NCBI RefSeq assembly: GCF_047496725.1
Contig: NC_132981.1
Span: 10,094,501 to 10,158,500 of the forward strand
DNA from: Anoplolepis gracilipes
Lineage: Eukaryota; Arthropoda; Insecta; Hymenoptera; Formicidae
Direction: 5' to 3'
Length of the DNA stretch: 64,000 bases
Shown: positions 1 through 12,915 of the stretch, piece after piece
How the letters are laid out: each line of letters opens with the position of its first letter
How positions within the stretch are numbered: the stretch's first letter is position 1
The notes under the pieces: generated by a model
Database searches by the model: none
The model's input: only the letters and a program-made list of their open reading frames with translations
Told to the model about the DNA's origin: nothing
Translations under genes and position numbers: made by a program

Positions 1-39
1 GACACACACCAACATCGACGACCGCCCCTTGTTCCTCTT

Positions 40-89
40 CCGTCCAGGTCGACCGTCCAGGTTCCGTCCAGGTTGCTTTCCGTCCAGGT
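40..89. repeat. four copies of a 10-bp unit CCGTCCAGGT
   Basis: The unit CCGTCCAGGT occurs at 40-49, 53-62, 64-73 and 80-89 with spacers of 3, 1 and 6 bp. Each unit contains the splice-donor-like core CAGGT. The surrounding 300 bp are GC-rich compared with what follows, so this may be the promoter or 5' leader of a gene lying to the left of the window. No coding function is seen. Confidence 0.7.
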
Positions 90-756
90 ACAGGCGGCGG
101 GCGACCAATGGGAGATGAGAGTGCGACGTATGAAAAAGATATCCGGGGGAGAAATCTTGCCACTGGCGCATCAGGCAGCGATTATAATTAACGCTCGACG
201 ATTATACACGCGCGACGACGACAACGACGTTTGCGTTTTGGCCGCGTATGTGTGATTTACGACGAATATGTGACAGATATCCGCCGCCGAGTCCTATAGG
301 ACGAGTCCTCCTGTTTTGTCCTGCCCTGTCCTGCCTATGCCTGCTTGCTTAACTTTCCTTCCTTCCGCGCGGCCGGGTGCCACGGGTGCCACGGGTGGAA
401 GTCTGCTCTTCAACGAAACAGCGGATTAAACGCTTTGTGATTTATCGGCAGGGTAGAATCCAGAATCTTGGGACAAGAGCTTGGAATGTTTGACGAATGT
501 TTTTGCAAAATCTAACGTGTACAAAGACGTCGTGAACTAATGTAAGTCATATCGTGAATCTCGACTATCGAATTGAATGTCAAGATCCTCGTTAAAACTT
601 GAATATACTTGACAATCTTTGACGAATCATTCAAACGATTACTCGATCTCATTAATTGTGTATCATGAGACTCTCTTTCTCTTGCTGGAATAAATACATA
701 ATATCAAATATTTAATAGAGAAAATATACATAGATTCACAATATGAAAAAGACTAG

Positions 757-797
<41 letters not shown>

Positions 798-2124
798 GAG
801 AGATTAAATAATTTCTTAAAAAATAATATAGAAAGTTTTCATTCGCAATAAAATGACTGCACGAATCTATGTAGAAATATTAAAGCAATTAACTGAACGT
901 GAACTACAACATATTATTCTCGTTGAACGAGAATATCGTATTGTATTTATCGTAATGTTTTCCGATGAATTTCTTTTCATCATGCGGTAAAACGTAGACC
1001 GATTTGTCATGCTAGGAAATTAAACGCCTTCTGCGTTAGTACTTTATAAATAATGCTTTGTAATCCACGATTGCCTCGTCATCTTGCTAAGGTGTTTAGT
1101 CTTGTTTACTTAGTAATTTTACGCATCGCAGAATGTATACATGCTCGTTGTGTTCATCACATTTCATTATGCATTTATAAATGTATGTAAATAAGATAAC
1201 TCTATGTATATAAAAACGTGAATAGGAATTTGAATTTTGAATTTATCTTATGTGATAATTATGTGTTTCGAAACTAATAGATTATAGAACAATAATAATT
1301 AATTACAAAATACAACATTATAAAAAGCAGATATTTGAAGGAAGAATTTTAGTTTACTTAGTAAATTCGAGATCAGAATGTACTCACAAAGTATATCTTT
1401 TAGTTATTTTTAACTTAAATTGATAAAAATTAATATCAAACGTATCGAAAAATTGATTCACAGAGTTTCTCTCATTGTCAGTCTAAAATGCATTGTTTGA
1501 ACATTCCTGTGACGTTGTAAGAAAATTAAAATTAATCGAGCTTCAATACAAAAAAAAAAACAATCCATCGGATTGCATGAATCGACGAAATAATGTGTAA
1601 GTAAATCTGGAAAAATGACATTTCTCAATCAGAAGCTACATTATACGATTATACCGATTTCAAACAGTTCCTGTGCTTTGTCAAGCTGCGCGTACAACCA
1701 CACGTCCCGGTATCACCTGGAACAGCTGAAACTTACGTTCACCACGTGTTCGTGTCATTAAAAACGTAGGCTCTACTTTGTAACAGGTTGGCACGCTCCT
1801 CAATATTATAGCAGCATACCTCTCGGAACATCCTGCGTTATTATTCTTTACATAAAAAAATATTATATAAATAATATTTTATTAATATTTGGTTATTAAA
1901 ACGAATTTATACGCGAATACATTGATAAGATTTAAAAAAAATTTATGAATCTACTATCTAGTTATTCTAAAAGAAAATTTGTTACGGATATTTTTCTTGT
2001 AGATATTTTTTTATTACTTCATTTTTCTCCTTTACTATCTCTATTATTTTTTATTCTCTATTGTTATTATGAATTGATTTTTATTACTTTATTATATTTA
2101 GGAGAAACTATACGGATCAGCCAT
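90..2124. other. intergenic, no gene seen
   Basis: The first 400 bases are CpG-rich with short direct repeats (for example GGGTGCCAC repeated near 377-400). After about 450 the DNA is AT-rich and holds an (AT)n run at about 759-790. No ORF has splice sites or family resemblance that I can support. Confidence 0.6.
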
Positions 2125-2275
2125 GTCCAAAGTTAATACGTTTCAATAAATTCATGAATTTATTGAAACGTTGCGCAAAACATTTTCAGCTTTTAAAATA
2201 TAATAAATTAATAATTAATACTTTGCGCAATGTCCAATTCATGAATCTCGAAACATATATTAACTTTTGACGTAA
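2125..2275. repeat. nested palindromic element
   Basis: A perfect 34-bp palindrome lies at 2138-2171 (17-bp arms ACGTTTCAATAAATTCA, no loop). A diverged inverted copy of the flanking arm follows at about 2215-2275. Both copies share TTCATGAAT, the TTGCGCAA core and AGTTAATA in opposite orientation. The whole is a small foldback, probably a non-autonomous transposon remnant. Confidence 0.65.
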
Positions 2276-3988
2276 CTAATCTGTATAATATTGCTCCTTA
2301 ATTTTTATTTATCAGAAAAAGCATTTTGATAGAATATATTTTTATTCGTATAATTTTATCCATTTGACCTACTGCTCAATTCCTCGTGCCTAAATATTCT
2401 GAATTTTTAACGTGTCTATTATTCTGTTGCCTGCGTATTTCTATCTATGTATTTAAAATCCGTCCTTGCTTCTGTTTTTCTTCTATTCATGACAGCATTC
2501 AGTTAACATTGAACCAAAATTTCTCCAAATTTCCGTTGGAAGAAATCCCGATTATTATACAAGACTACGCAGCAACACGTTTTTATTCTTCACGTATATT
2601 ATTATTTTCCCGCGCGTGTCTCTCGCACGTGATCTCTCATCTAGAGAAATCCATCATATTTATTTTATCTTTTCCTAGAGCATCGTGATGCATTCGCGTC
2701 CCCTCGTACCGCCGAGAGGTAGAGGAGAAAAAAAAGAAATCGATCAGCTGCGAATGTTTATCGATACACGTAGCGCGATCGTCGTACAGCGATTCCCTTT
2801 GTGCCCAAACTCGCGCGCCCCTGAGGAGGGCGCGGGGCGGATAGGGTGAGGGGGAAAAGAAAAATCGAGAAAAGGGATGATTGAGAACCACTTGTAGGAG
2901 GACAGCTGCGCTCTGCAAGCGCATCTGCTGCCTGTCGCGCGGGCACGCGCTTACATATACTTACGATGAGAGAAGTACGCTTACATGCACAAATACACAC
3001 GAGAGAGTCACCTCCACCTCCACCTCCTCCTACACGTCACTCTTTTTTCCCTCTTTGTATTTCCATGCCTTTTTTCTGTTTTTCTTCGATCGTCCTCGTT
3101 CCCTTTTTTTTTCTTTTCTCTCTCTCTCTCTCTGGCTTCTTGCTGCCTCTTTTGACACGTCATATTATTCTGGAACATACAATTGTAATAATGTGTTATA
3201 ATTCGTCGAGTTTTATTGTAATTGTCTTATGCTTCATTATTCTTGAAATTATTTAACTACCTCTTTAAAGTATTGCATTGCATTATCAAGACAATTTTTA
3301 CTCATTTCTTGTGTTCTCCCTTTGCGATTTACAGATATTCTAAATGTATATTATTATGCTAAAAAAAACTCGAAACTTGACTCATATAAAGTATCTTTTT
3401 TTTTTTTTTTTTGCACGGGTATATTAATTTCATATACATTTGTCTTTTTCCCCATAAAGAAGAATGCGTTTTATATTTTTATAATATATAACTCTATTAA
3501 AGGCCATATTATGCTCGTATTTACTACATTCTATTATTATTCTCTTGACCTTATAAAGTGGCATACGCCATAAAACGTCACATAAAATATATACCTCATT
3601 CTACGGTGCATTCTGCTTTTGAACTTCGTTTGAAAAATCTTTCCCTGCAGGAATTGCATAGATCTCACATGTCCACGCTTTCTCTTCCCTTTTTCCCTCT
3701 CGTTCAAATCTGAAACTGACCGCTCGTCGCAAATGTCGTTTCCGCGTGTTCCTCTTTTTGGCAGAGAATATATTCAAAAACTACACCACGTTGTACCAAT
3801 CGTATTTGGAGGGTTGAACGGGGCCTTTTAGCATCCCTCTTACTCCGAAAAGAAGAACTGGTACCTCGTCTATCCAGAAAGAAACAAGACCTCGGGTCGT
3901 TTATGGCGTATAAACCGTCGTTGTGCTCTCCATCCCTCTTCCTTTCTCCCTCTTTTTCATTCGGAAAGCCTTCTCGTGCAGCCCCCTT
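2276..3988. other. intergenic, no gene seen
   Basis: Contains a CpG-rich and pyrimidine-rich tract at about 2690-3160 with (CT)n and (CCTCCA)n-like runs, then AT-rich DNA. ORFs of about 100 codons here are simple-sequence translations. I see no supported exon. Confidence 0.55.
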
Positions 3989-5432
3989 ATATATACAGGG
4001 TGATTCGCAACTGAAATTGAAAGTTCAAGGACAAATTGCCTCACCTGAATCTGATTTGAATCCAGTATGCGAATCCATCTTCGCGAAAGAATGTCGAGAT
4101 AGGTTCAATCTAGATGTGATTAAAATAATTCTAAGAATTGAAAGAACCTAATATTTAATTTTAAACAAGGACAGTTTGTTTTAATTACTGGAATATTTAA
4201 TATAATCAATAAATTTCGATAAATAATCAATTTTTTATTTTTTTTAATAAGAATTTTTATCTTAATTTTCAGCTTAAAAGTCAATCTTGAATCTTGCATG
4301 TCATTTTTCTCTCTAAAATTATTTATATTTTTAAATGAAAAAAGAAAAACCAAAGCGCATAATTATAAATAAAGCTAATAAATAATTATAAATAAAGCTA
4401 ATAAATAATTATAAATAAAAGTAATTATAAATGTTTTATTATATTACACATTACGAACGTTTTGTACCATTTTTTTAGTCCATCTTCAGCATAACAAAAT
4501 ATATTAAATTTAAACGAATGTCGGATATTAACGGTCTAGATAACAAACTAAATTTTAATATTACTAAATAATCATACTTATATTTATGTATTTTGTTATG
4601 TTAATGATGGACCAAAAAACGGTTTAAAACGTTCGCAATGTATACTTTCTGAAAATTTGTAACATAATAAAAATTTGTTTTGATCTCTTATTTGTTCTTT
4701 TTTTACGTAACAGTCGTTATTACTTTGAGATTTAATCTATTACTTTTATTATTTATATTTGAAAGGATGGACCGATAAAGTAGGTCGATTTTGCCTAAAA
4801 ATTATAATGTAAATTATATGTATATATAATTTTTTTGTTTTTAATTGATAATATAGCATTTTATGAATCTAAACTCATTTAAATCTGTGGGAAAGTGATT
4901 AAAATTCGCCTAAAGAGATCGAAGTAAGTCGTTTTTAATAGTAATTTTAATTAATGAAAATTTTGTTCTAATTATTTAATTATTTGTATATTATAGTTTA
5001 GTTTTATAATTTTTTTCATTAAAAATTAAAAATTTTATATTATATTATTTTATTTTAAGTATTTTTTAGTTTTCAGTAAAATTTGTTTTCAACAAAATTA
5101 TCACTACTAGGTATATCAAATTCGTTTTTAACAAAATCATCACTAATCGAATTAATATTAAAAGTGATTTATTTCCATCTCTTTAAGGCGAATTTAAACC
5201 ATTTTCCTATGAGTTTATAAACGGATATAAATATTATCATTGTATTCAATGATCCATAAAACGTAGAATTCCATCTAGAATTTACACTTCGTAGATTTTA
5301 CCCATCGTCTTAAGAATTTATCAACTTTTAACTCTTCGAACATCCTTCTGAACACAGAATTCTAAAAAGAAAAAATCGTTTTCTCTCTTTTTTAAAGATA
5401 TTCATTTTGTCGGTTACGGAACACCCTGTATA
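3989..5432. mobile_element. terminal-inverted-repeat DNA transposon, Tc1/mariner-like, non-coding
   Basis: The left end reads TATATATACAGGGTGATTCG and the right end, read on the minus strand, TATATATACAGGGTGTTCCG. TATATA flanks on both sides fit a TA target duplication. About 1.44 kb lies between, without any transposase ORF. Inside are two further inverted-repeat pairs (4447-4500 with 4590-4641, and 4869-4935 with 5160-5220), so this is either a nested cluster of MITEs or a decayed element. The TIR core ACAGGGTG is of the kind seen on many insect Tc1/mariner-type ends; the class assignment is inference. A third ACAGGGTG end (minus strand) sits at about 6691-6698, so the right boundary could lie there instead. 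Confidence 0.55.
4447..4641. mobile_element. MITE with about 52-bp inverted arms
   Basis: The arm at 4447-4500 (starting ACACATTACGAACGTTTTG) pairs with the reverse complement of 4590-4641. Shared blocks include CGAACGTTTT, GTCCATC and CATAACAAAAT. A related end carrying GGATCAAAAAACGATCC and AACGTACAT occurs near 19995-20030, suggesting a dispersed family. Confidence 0.65.
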
Positions 5433-8400
5433 TATATACCTGGCTGCAACGCGCGGCTTATGTGGGACTTTGTGCATCGCACGTCGCCAATACGATGGTA
5501 TATAGTGCTGCAGCTTGCCAGACAGCCGGTACACACAACACGGGTACCAAAAATTTCCTTTGTTCCTATTGTCCGTAGGATTTTCATCGTGTGACGCTCA
5601 CGGGTCTATGCTTCCGAGGAAATTTCAGATTTCGCCGCCTGTCCTCTTGTATCTTTTTTTTTCTACCTCATTCTTCTTTTTCCCCACTCATTTTCTCTCT
5701 TTTGCACGCTCGCTTTTCGCCTGCCTCCACGTCAACGGTCCTTTGTCTCTCTCTCTTTGTGTATAGTGTGTTCCTGATTTCCTGTGCGAAAATCCGAATC
5801 GATCCAGAGATTTTTCCAACTAAACTGGTTCTCGATACATTTTAGAAGAGGCGAAAACTCAGAGATACGAATATATATACGTCACTCTTTTTTATTCTCG
5901 ACAAAAAATGCATTTTCTTTTCATATATATTTCTGCAGTCGTCTTTCTATGTTTAAAAATATTCGAACCGATTTGAAAGAATTTTTTTAAACAAAAATCG
6001 ATTATTCAATTCTTTAATTATAAACAATCGAAAATATATTAGTGAAAAATTTTAGTCACGTCCCAGCTAGCAAAAGTATAGGCATTTTGACAAAAAGACT
6101 TTTTTGGACGTCTAAAATAACTATTTTTGCTACCTGAAGTAACAACTAAGGATACATAGAATGATTTCAAAGTCGTCTTCAGAAAAGTTTGAAGATATTT
6201 TATTTTCAATGATTTGTAGAATTTCTCGGACATCTAATAGAAAAGTTTGTTTCTAAAAAATCATTAAATAAAATACTTATAAAATAAATTCTTTTAATAA
6301 ATATTGAAAGTTATTAAAAAAAAATGTTTCAAGTTTTTCTTCGACGTCGATTATATAAAAAATTGTTGACTTATAAATTAAAAGATCCAATATCTCTAAA
6401 AGTAAAATGTAAATTAAAAACATCAATTTTTTTTTAACATGTATTAAATGTAAATTTTTTAGTTTAGCTTTTTAAACAAGTTCTCTCTCTCAATTTTCGT
6501 AATATTATTTACACTTATTTATTGTGCAATTTATTTAGGTTTTCTTTTACTTGCATATGAAATAATCAATTTAAACTACAATTAATTAATTTACGATAAG
6601 TTTCTTCGCGACATTTTTCGCAGGAAGAGATACTCTTATAAATTGATATTCTACAATTCTTAAAGTCTGAAAGATGAATATTTTCGACCACCCTGTACAT
6701 GCCTGTTTTTGTTGGATTATGAACCGAACGGACCCATCAATAACCGGCAGAGACGAGCGTGTCTTCCGGAATTTGCGTGGCATGGAAAATTTCCGAATCT
6801 CTCGTTTCTTTCGCAGGGAAACTGTTGGTATAATATCGTAGTTTGCACAGTTTTAATACCGTGGAAGTTTCGAAAAGAATCTGTTTTTTTTTTTTTTTCT
6901 GTCCACCTATTCGTTTATTCTAACTGTACATTGACAAATTTACCTGATACGGAGATGAAAAGAGATCGAGAATCCAAAAAAAATGTTGACGAATATACGT
7001 ATTTTTCGAATTTTATTGCAAAAATACGTCTTCTTTTTATAAAATTAGACTTGGAAAGATTTTTAGATTTATCGTGCAAAGATTTATTTATTGTATATAT
7101 TGACGAAACTAAAAGATTGTATATAATATATTTTAGAGTAAGAGTATTATATATATATATATAACTTTTTGATCATTTCCTTTTTTGTTTTCTTTTCTTT
7201 TACGACGATTTCCTTTGGGATTCAGACTTTTTCCTTTCTGTTTTTTTTTCTTACAATTTTCATACACTTAGAAAACCACCGTAGCCGATGGCATTGTCAA
7301 ATTTTAGTTTCAGGACTCCCTCTGTGACAATTATTATCAGTGAGTAAGTACTATTTTATACAAAGGTTTTAATTTTTGTTTTCAAATATTTCTAAGAAAT
7401 TGCATATGTAGAAAATATAACTAGAGAAATAAATCAACGTTTGTTAAAGAATCGTAAGGCAGAAATTCGTTCTCGACATTCGATGTTTGATCGATTTCAA
7501 AGTCACCGTCTTCTACGAAGAATAACATTGAAACGATATCGAGAAAACGCAGGAAAAACGTTAGGGCGAGTGAAGCTTGTTTCAATGTCAACACCTGCTC
7601 AATGTCATCGGCGCGTGCCCCTTTTCGTTCGCAGGCTGATTATGTGATAATCATGACGTTGAATATTTTTTAACCGGAACAAAATTAAATATATATCGAA
7701 TATAATTTAAGTGCTAAATGAAATCTGCGCGAAATTTTCATTAAAATTTAGACAAGAAAAAATGTGAAGTCGTTGCATAATATAACATTATTAATTATCA
7801 ATTATTACTTCACAAACAAAATTACACATAGCAGATACTATCGTTAGCCAGTGATTTTTTTTATGACGAATTATTAATAAACGATGAAATTTGTATCAAT
7901 CATGTCGAGATTGAATTATTGCGACGCTACAATTGCGTCGTAAAAACCTACAATTCCGGCCCTTGATGCGTTATGTATTCGAAAATCTCGAGGGCAACAG
8001 CAAGATGGACTGGGGTACCACCGTCAATACACCGTATGGACCTTTGCACGGTAGGCAGAAGCCTACAGATGGCAAGCGCCCGATCCCTTGCTTAAATTTT
8101 GACCGCGGGTACCAACGACGGTGCCGATGTGCCACCTGCTCAACACGTAGAGAGGCCAGGCCTCTATTCGTTAAACGTCACGATTTCTTACAGGCACGAG
8201 CGCTATATTTCGATATGATAAATCGTGTCTAATCAATTATATTTAACTTAAAACGTGGCTTGAAAAAATTCGACAACTTTTTCCCACTCGCACGTTTCCC
8301 TTGTCACGTTTCTTCGTTCAATTTATTTTATTTTGTCACGTCCGTGCGAGAAGGATATTCGTATTTAAAATTGATTATATTTATGCTACCGATCGGCCTA

Positions 8401-8769
8401 ATATTTAATATAAAAATAATTATATATATATATATATGACATAAAACATAAAAAGACAATTATAGACGATTTCATAAACACGTTATCATCGCTCGGGATT
8501 TATCCTTCTTCTCGAAGGCGTTCCCCTTTTTCGTCACGACAAAATCCTTTTTCTCTTCTCTAAAGAGAACCGCATTCTCCACTCTCGCGTCCGATCAATC
8601 GCGCGCGCGGACCGTTTCTCACGCTTTGATTTTTTTCCCTTCCGCCGCGTCACGTAACTCGTATTTCCACGTGCGTATATATACCTATGCAACGCACGGA
8701 GAATGAGAGAAAGAGAGAGAGAGAGAATCTTGCAGGCAGGAGACGTGCATTACAGCCAAAGAACGACAA

Positions 8770-8808
<39 letters not shown>

Positions 8809-10039
8809 AATAACGTCGAGAGCATTGAATTGCAGTAAGCATGTAGTATGCATTTAGAAACGATCGCTCGCGCGGCCAGGCGATGTTACAGTTCGAGACG
8901 AGTTTTGAAAAAGCTTTGTTCGCGTTCTCGAGAGCGAGGAAGTGGGTCTGTACGCGCGCGCGCGCGTGCGCGTATACGCCCGATGGCCACGTGCACGTGT
9001 GCGTTATGTGTGCGTGAGCGAAGCGTGCGTATCCCGCGCGCGCTGGCGCGCTACCGGAAGTCGAAACGCGCATAATGCTCCTGCTGGGTGCGCCCGATCG
9101 CTCGACGGCTATTTTTCGCTTCACTGACAAATAAAAAACAATATAACGATCTCGGATTTTAGCGTGGCGACTTGAAATCGCTCTGTTAAAATTCACCTCC
9201 TGTCCATCGGAATTTGTTCTAAACGCGCTTCCTTCGTCCCTTTTTTTTCTTTGTCAAGAATTTTTGCCTTTCTTATAAGTATGTATAAAATTTCTAGAAG
9301 ATGTAAAAAAAAAAAAAAAAGGCCTGCATGTGGTCAACTCTCGACCTTCGATGCAGTTTTTCCGCCCTTTTGCAACTATGTATACACATATATTTCTGTT
9401 TACCTAAGCGTCAAAATTGATTTAAGAGACACCTGACGGATAAAAATAGAAGAATAATTCCGTCGGTTTATCGATGAAGATATTGTCGATATAGACGGTA
9501 CCTATTTTATTCACTGTAGGTATCCACGAATGTACCGACAGATTTGACATTTACTCCAACTTTATATGAAGCACGTTAGAATAATAATGAAAGATACATA
9601 TATGTATATAACGGGATGTTGCACAGTTATGGTTAGAGCTTTCACTTTTGGACGGCATAAATCTTCCCCGATGATCTCGTGTCGCGATGACAGGGCCAGA
9701 AAACCTCCTTATTGTATCCGGAACAGAGCCATACTTGAGAAATACGCCTGACAAGTTATAATACTCATGTTAAATATGTAGTCTAATCAATGTGCCAATC
9801 AAGTTCGCGAAAACATATGTTATTTCGCAAATTACAGCATAACTACATCCTGAGACCTTCGAGAGATTCTAGATAAATTTGCACAACAGTTGTTTCATTG
9901 GTCAAAAAACTATTACACAGAAACGTATGATTCATAAACTCAGAATAAATTATCAAATTTTATATATGTATACATATAATTTATATGTATATAATTTATT
10001 AAAAAATATATATATATATAATTTTGGATATTAAGAGAT
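5433..10039. other. intergenic, no supported gene
   Basis: Mixed AT-rich DNA with a more GC-rich island at about 7930-8230 and a CpG-rich tract at 8850-9110, preceded by (GA)n at 8700-8810. The CpG tract may be a promoter. The longest ORFs (6709-7164 plus, 8750-9196 minus) are low in complexity, have poor codon signal and match no family I know. The 7933-8232 ORF is listed separately. Confidence 0.5.
7933..8232 (+). other. unrecognised ORF in a GC-elevated island
   Basis: A 99-codon open frame stands out from AT-rich flanks by base composition. Its translation is not repetitive and holds a Cys/Arg-rich segment (RRCRCATCSTRRE). There is an internal ATG with the context AAGATGGACTGG. I do not recognise the product. 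The ORF has no obvious splice partners, and an imperfect inverted repeat around GGTACCA (about 8014 and 8110) suggests a structured non-coding sequence instead. Probability that it is a real protein-coding exon: low. Confidence 0.15.
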
Positions 10040-12058
10040 ATGACTGAAACCAAAAATAACACAGTGCGAGTGGTGTTTGTATCTTTGTTGCTGGATCTTC
10101 TAGCATTTACAATGATATTGCCACTGCTTCCAGCTTTATTGGATCATTACAAAGAGATAGAAAATGGACATGGATTATACTCTACTACCTTGAGTTATAT
10201 AAAAAGCATACAAGTGTATTTTGATGCACCGGATAAAGTCAGTACAGTTCTTTATGGAGGTTGGTAAATATATGAAATTTTCATTCAGAAGTAATATTGC
10301 ACATATATCTCCCTAAAAGATACATTTTTGTGTGAGATATTAAATATATGATATATGATACAGTGAAGATGATATAAATTTCATTACAGGTTTTCTAGGC
10401 TCTATGTATTCCTTCTTGCAGTTCCTTGGATCACCAATCATAGGAGCATTATCTGATATTTATGGACGAAAACCTCTAATGCTTTTATGTCTAACAGGCA
10501 TTTCATTTTCATATCTTTTATGGACATTCTCCACAAATTTCGGTATATTTGTATTGGCAAGATTCATGGGTGGTATCAGTAAAGGAAACATCAGTTTATC
10601 AATGGCCATTATCAGCGATGTCACTTGTCCAAAAACAAGAGGAAAAGCAATGGTAAAAAATGAATAGATAAACATAAAATGTAAAATAAATATTTATTTA
10701 AATTTATTTACTATTTATTATTTATTTAAATTTTCTTTTACTTTTTACAGGCACTTGTGGGAATAGCCTTCTCCATAGGTTTTGTGGTAGGACCCATAAT
10801 AGGAGCGTTTTTCGCTTGGATTTCGAGTGGTAATAGGGAAGGCACATGGTATGTGACACCTGCCTTGTTTGCCTTTTTCCTGGCTTCGAGTGACTTATTT
10901 TTTGTTACTTATTATCTCAAAGAGAGTCTACAATTAAAATACAGAGCAACTACTCTAGCGAAAGGATTATCTGGGGCAATTTCATACATTAATCCTATAG
11001 ACCTTTTCCAATTTAATGGAGTGTCCAGCTTGAGTCAACAAGGTATATATTTCTGGTATAAAAAGTAATTTATATGCCTCATATATATTTTCAAAATATT
11101 AATATTTTTATAACAATTATCAAATTGTAACATTTATATGTTGAATCATAAATAGTACAAGAATTAGAATTTTAGTGAGCTTTAATAGTTATATATTATG
11201 TATTATGTTATTTTTTTAGACCAACAAGATTTAAAAATACTGGGTCGAGCATACTTTATTTATTTATTTATCTATAGCGGCTTAGAATTCACTCTGACAT
11301 TTTTGACACACCACACATTCGGATTTACAAGTATGCAACAAGGCTGGATGTTCCTTGGAATTGGATTGATTATGGCAATCTTACAGGGTGGTTGGGTGCG
11401 ACATATCCCACCAAATAGAACAAAAGCTATAAGTGAATTGGTAAAGACGCCTAATTCATATAATTTTTTTTTCTAAATTTTCCGGTTTTAAATATTATAT
11501 ATAAATATCTTGTTATTCCAAATCTTTTTTTGTTATTTTAGGGTTTATGGCTAATAATTCCTGCATTTATATGCATCGGTATCTCTACTGATGTATCGGT
11601 CTTGTCTGCCGGAATTTTTCTTTTCGCAGTTTGTGAGCATTATGTTTATTTATTTATTGTCGTGATATTATAAATTATTCGAGTTTATCGTTAAGCGATG
11701 TCAATATCCAATAACATCGTAATAACTATATTTTGTTATTTATTACAGCCACTGCCATGGTTGTTACTTGTATGATGACTCTAGTAACGCGTATTGGACC
11801 TGAACATCAAAAAGGCGTAATTACTGGTACATTTCGTTCCCTCGGTGCGTTGGCTCGCGCTTGTGGACCTATTGTTGCATCTTCAGGTATCAAAGTGAAT
11901 CAAATTCGGGCAAAAATATTTTTATTTCTCGTTTTCTCGAATACATTTAAGTTTCTATTTCAGCATTTTGGTGCATTGGAAGTACTTCGACCTATTTAAT
12001 TGGCGCTGTATTTCTCACGTTACCGCCACTTATTTTGCACGGTATGCGTGTTTTATAA
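10040..12058 (+). CDS. MFSD10: MFSD10-like major facilitator transporter
   Basis: Seven exons: 10040-10259, 10390-10652, 10751-11042, 11220-11440, 11542-11632, 11749-11886, 11964-12058, giving 439 residues with phases that close. The protein is a multi-pass membrane transporter of the major facilitator superfamily. The segment GALSDIYGRKPLML after the second membrane helix is the MFS motif A (D-x-x-G-R-K), and GGISKGNISLS matches the MFSD10 (TETRAN) family. Vertebrate relatives are organic-anion or drug efflux carriers; the insect substrate is unknown. The first intron uses a weak donor (GTTGGT), chosen because only it restores the family sequence VLYGG-FLGSMYSFLQF. The C-terminus is uncertain: GGTATGCG after LILH could be a further donor, in which case the stop at 12056 is not used. 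Introns are short (about 100-180 bp). The gene lies upstream of STAT on the same strand. Confidence 0.88.
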
Positions 12059-12559
12059 TATTTGATACAAAATATTATTTTTTGTTTTTTTTATTTTAAT
12101 GACTACTTGATCAACTTTTTATATTTTTATTATATATTATTGCCTTTGCTGCCTTGTAAAGATAATATATTAGCTTTATATGTAATAGTAGTATATATAA
12201 TAATGTAATAATTAGATAGTTTTTGGACATCACACTGGATATTATATTTATATTTTACATATTTTATTTTATGTACAAAATTTATATATTTCTACAGAGA
12301 AAGAGATGCTTATATATTTACATATATTATCTATATATATAATTTTATGTAAAGTTGTAAAAAATATTTTGCAAAATTTTTATATATAAATTATACATTC
12401 CCTAGACTGGTCTGTATATATTATTATATGTAAAAAGTTACATCCTTAATTCTAAATCTTTTCCCATTACTTATAGTTGTACTTTCTATATATTTTTCTG
12501 AAATCCAAAGACGGAAGACGGATATTTTTTAAATTAATTACGCAGAAGATTGGAATCCC

Positions 12560-12915
12560 GCTGTCGTGATTTATCAATGAATATTACGTCGATAATAAGT
12601 TGTCCTTATCTGAAATTTCTTAGCTCCTCTGCGCGCGCTGATAGTAACGCGACTTATTGTCAGAATGAGCTCTGTTTGAAGCTCTGGTTGAGCGCTGCGG
12701 AAGTTTCGAAGCGTTTAATTGACCAGTTAAGAAGGAAGGGGTAAAGAACTTTTTTTTCTCTCGCATTAATAAGCCAATCGAACGCTTCGAAACTTTGGTT
12801 GCGCGTTAAACGTAAACTCAGCCTCAGTTTTATGCGCAGAAAGAAATAAGAAGAACAAGGAGAGCGGCCGAGAGGAACTGACCTGTCGTCGCTGTTTATC
12901 GATAAATCACATCCG
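12560..12915. repeat. imperfect 350-bp foldback
   Basis: The outer arms share GTGATTTATC (12566 plus; reverse complement near 12900). The inner arms share AAGTTTCGAAGCGTT (about 12709 plus; reverse complement about 12782-12797). Intermediate blocks also pair, so the whole segment can fold on itself. The sequence is GC-richer than the DNA on its left. It could be a decayed foldback transposon. The two overlapping open frames here are by-products of the symmetry. Confidence 0.5.

Noticed and set aside
6709..7164. 151-codon plus-strand frame
   Set aside because: Contains a T-run-coded poly-Phe and an (AT)n tail; no family match or splice context.
8750..9196. 148-codon minus-strand frame with poly-(SL)n
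   Set aside because: Driven by a (GA/CT)n run and CpG dinucleotide runs; looks like promoter sequence, not protein.
10259..10264. Stronger-looking donor GGTTG|GTAAAT for MFSD10 exon 1
   Set aside because: It puts exon 2 in the wrong frame; the weaker GTTGGT site four bases upstream restores the conserved protein.
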